From Verrucomicrobiota bacterium (lineage in GTDB: Bacteria; Verrucomicrobiota; Verrucomicrobiia; Chthoniobacterales; UBA10450): a stretch of 8,006 bases of DNA. The DNA is taken from assembly GCA_003219095.1 (NCBI GenBank), contig QHPM01000165.1:1-8006 (forward strand), written 5' to 3'. The position numbers were made by a program, and so were the translations under genes. Position 1 is the first letter of the stretch, and each line of letters starts with the position of its first letter. Below the pieces are notes generated by a model, which saw only the letters and a list, made by a program, of their open reading frames with translations, did no database searches and was not told the origin of the DNA. This document shows positions 7,881-8,006 of the stretch, piece after piece.

Positions 7881-7967
7881 CTGTGCGCCCAGCGCAGTTG
7901 CACTGCGCTGCAAAACCCAAAAAACACAGCCGACAGAATGTCCGCTGAGCGCACCGGCAGGAATGCC
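7881..7967. repeat. Array of small palindromes downstream of xthA
   Basis: Starting 10 bp after the xthA stop, the sequence holds a perfect 9-bp hairpin, CAGCGCAGT (7890-7898), TGC, ACTGCGCTG (7902-7910), framed by CTGTG (7881-7885) and CACAG (7925-7929). Two short hairpins of one pattern follow, GACA-GAA-TGTC (7932-7942) and GGCA-GGAA-TGCC (7956-7967). There is no T-run after the large hairpin, so it is not a canonical terminator on either strand. The stretch from 7968 to the right edge shows no gene that I can support. Confidence 0.55.
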
Positions 7968-8006
7968 TATGTTCCATGCGCGCCGCTCTGGGCGGAGTTT
8001 TCTCCT

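Noticed and set aside
7890..7910. Rho-independent terminator after xthA
   Set aside because: The stem is perfect but no T-run follows on either strand; it fits better with the repeat array.
7976..8006. ATG at 7976 opening a frame (MRAALGGVFS) that runs off the right edge
   Set aside because: Only 10 codons are visible, they overlap the echo of the xthA 3' end, and there is no family signal or ribosome site.

Overview
This window looks like a chromosomal segment of a free-living, moderately GC-rich Gram-negative-type bacterium. The best guess is Verrucomicrobiota, possibly a Chthoniobacterales-like soil lineage. The reasons are a prepilin-type protein with an AFTLIE N-terminus, starts that mostly lack a Shine-Dalgarno sequence, and intergenic spaces packed with palindromic repeats (paired GTAG-headed hairpins, TGTCATTCCGAGC-type ends) of a kind I recall from verrucomicrobial genomes. 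The assignment is an inference from style, not from a marker gene.

Layout: the left third is on the minus strand. It holds a complete glycogen branching enzyme gene (glgB, 527-2761) and, 52 bp downstream of it, the start of a pilin-like gene that runs off the left edge (1-474). A 466-bp divergent region (2762-3227) follows, most of it occupied by a decayed small mobile element: a frameshifted GIY-YIG nuclease relic between 37-bp imperfect terminal inverted repeats. The rest is on the plus strand: a CHASE2 membrane protein with no output domain (3228-4457), an M19-type membrane dipeptidase 23 bp later (4481-5524), an AT-rich inverted repeat, a beta-CASP metallo-beta-lactamase nuclease with a damaged C-terminus (5676-6923), a cluster of REP-like hairpins (6974-7090) and an exonuclease III family gene (xthA, 7092-7871) whose start codon directly abuts the repeats. 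More small palindromes fill the right end.

The genes are mainly housekeeping and do not form one pathway: glycogen structure (GlgB), sensing or envelope (CHASE2 protein), dipeptide hydrolysis (M19), nucleic acid processing (beta-CASP protein) and base-excision repair (XthA). CHASE2 and dipeptidase are probably one transcript. The most interesting material is between the genes: at least four distinct families of inverted-repeat element in 8 kb, one carrying a nuclease relic, one arranged like a REPIN and supplying the 5' leader of xthA, plus an apparent out-of-frame deletion in the beta-CASP gene just upstream of that repeat cluster.
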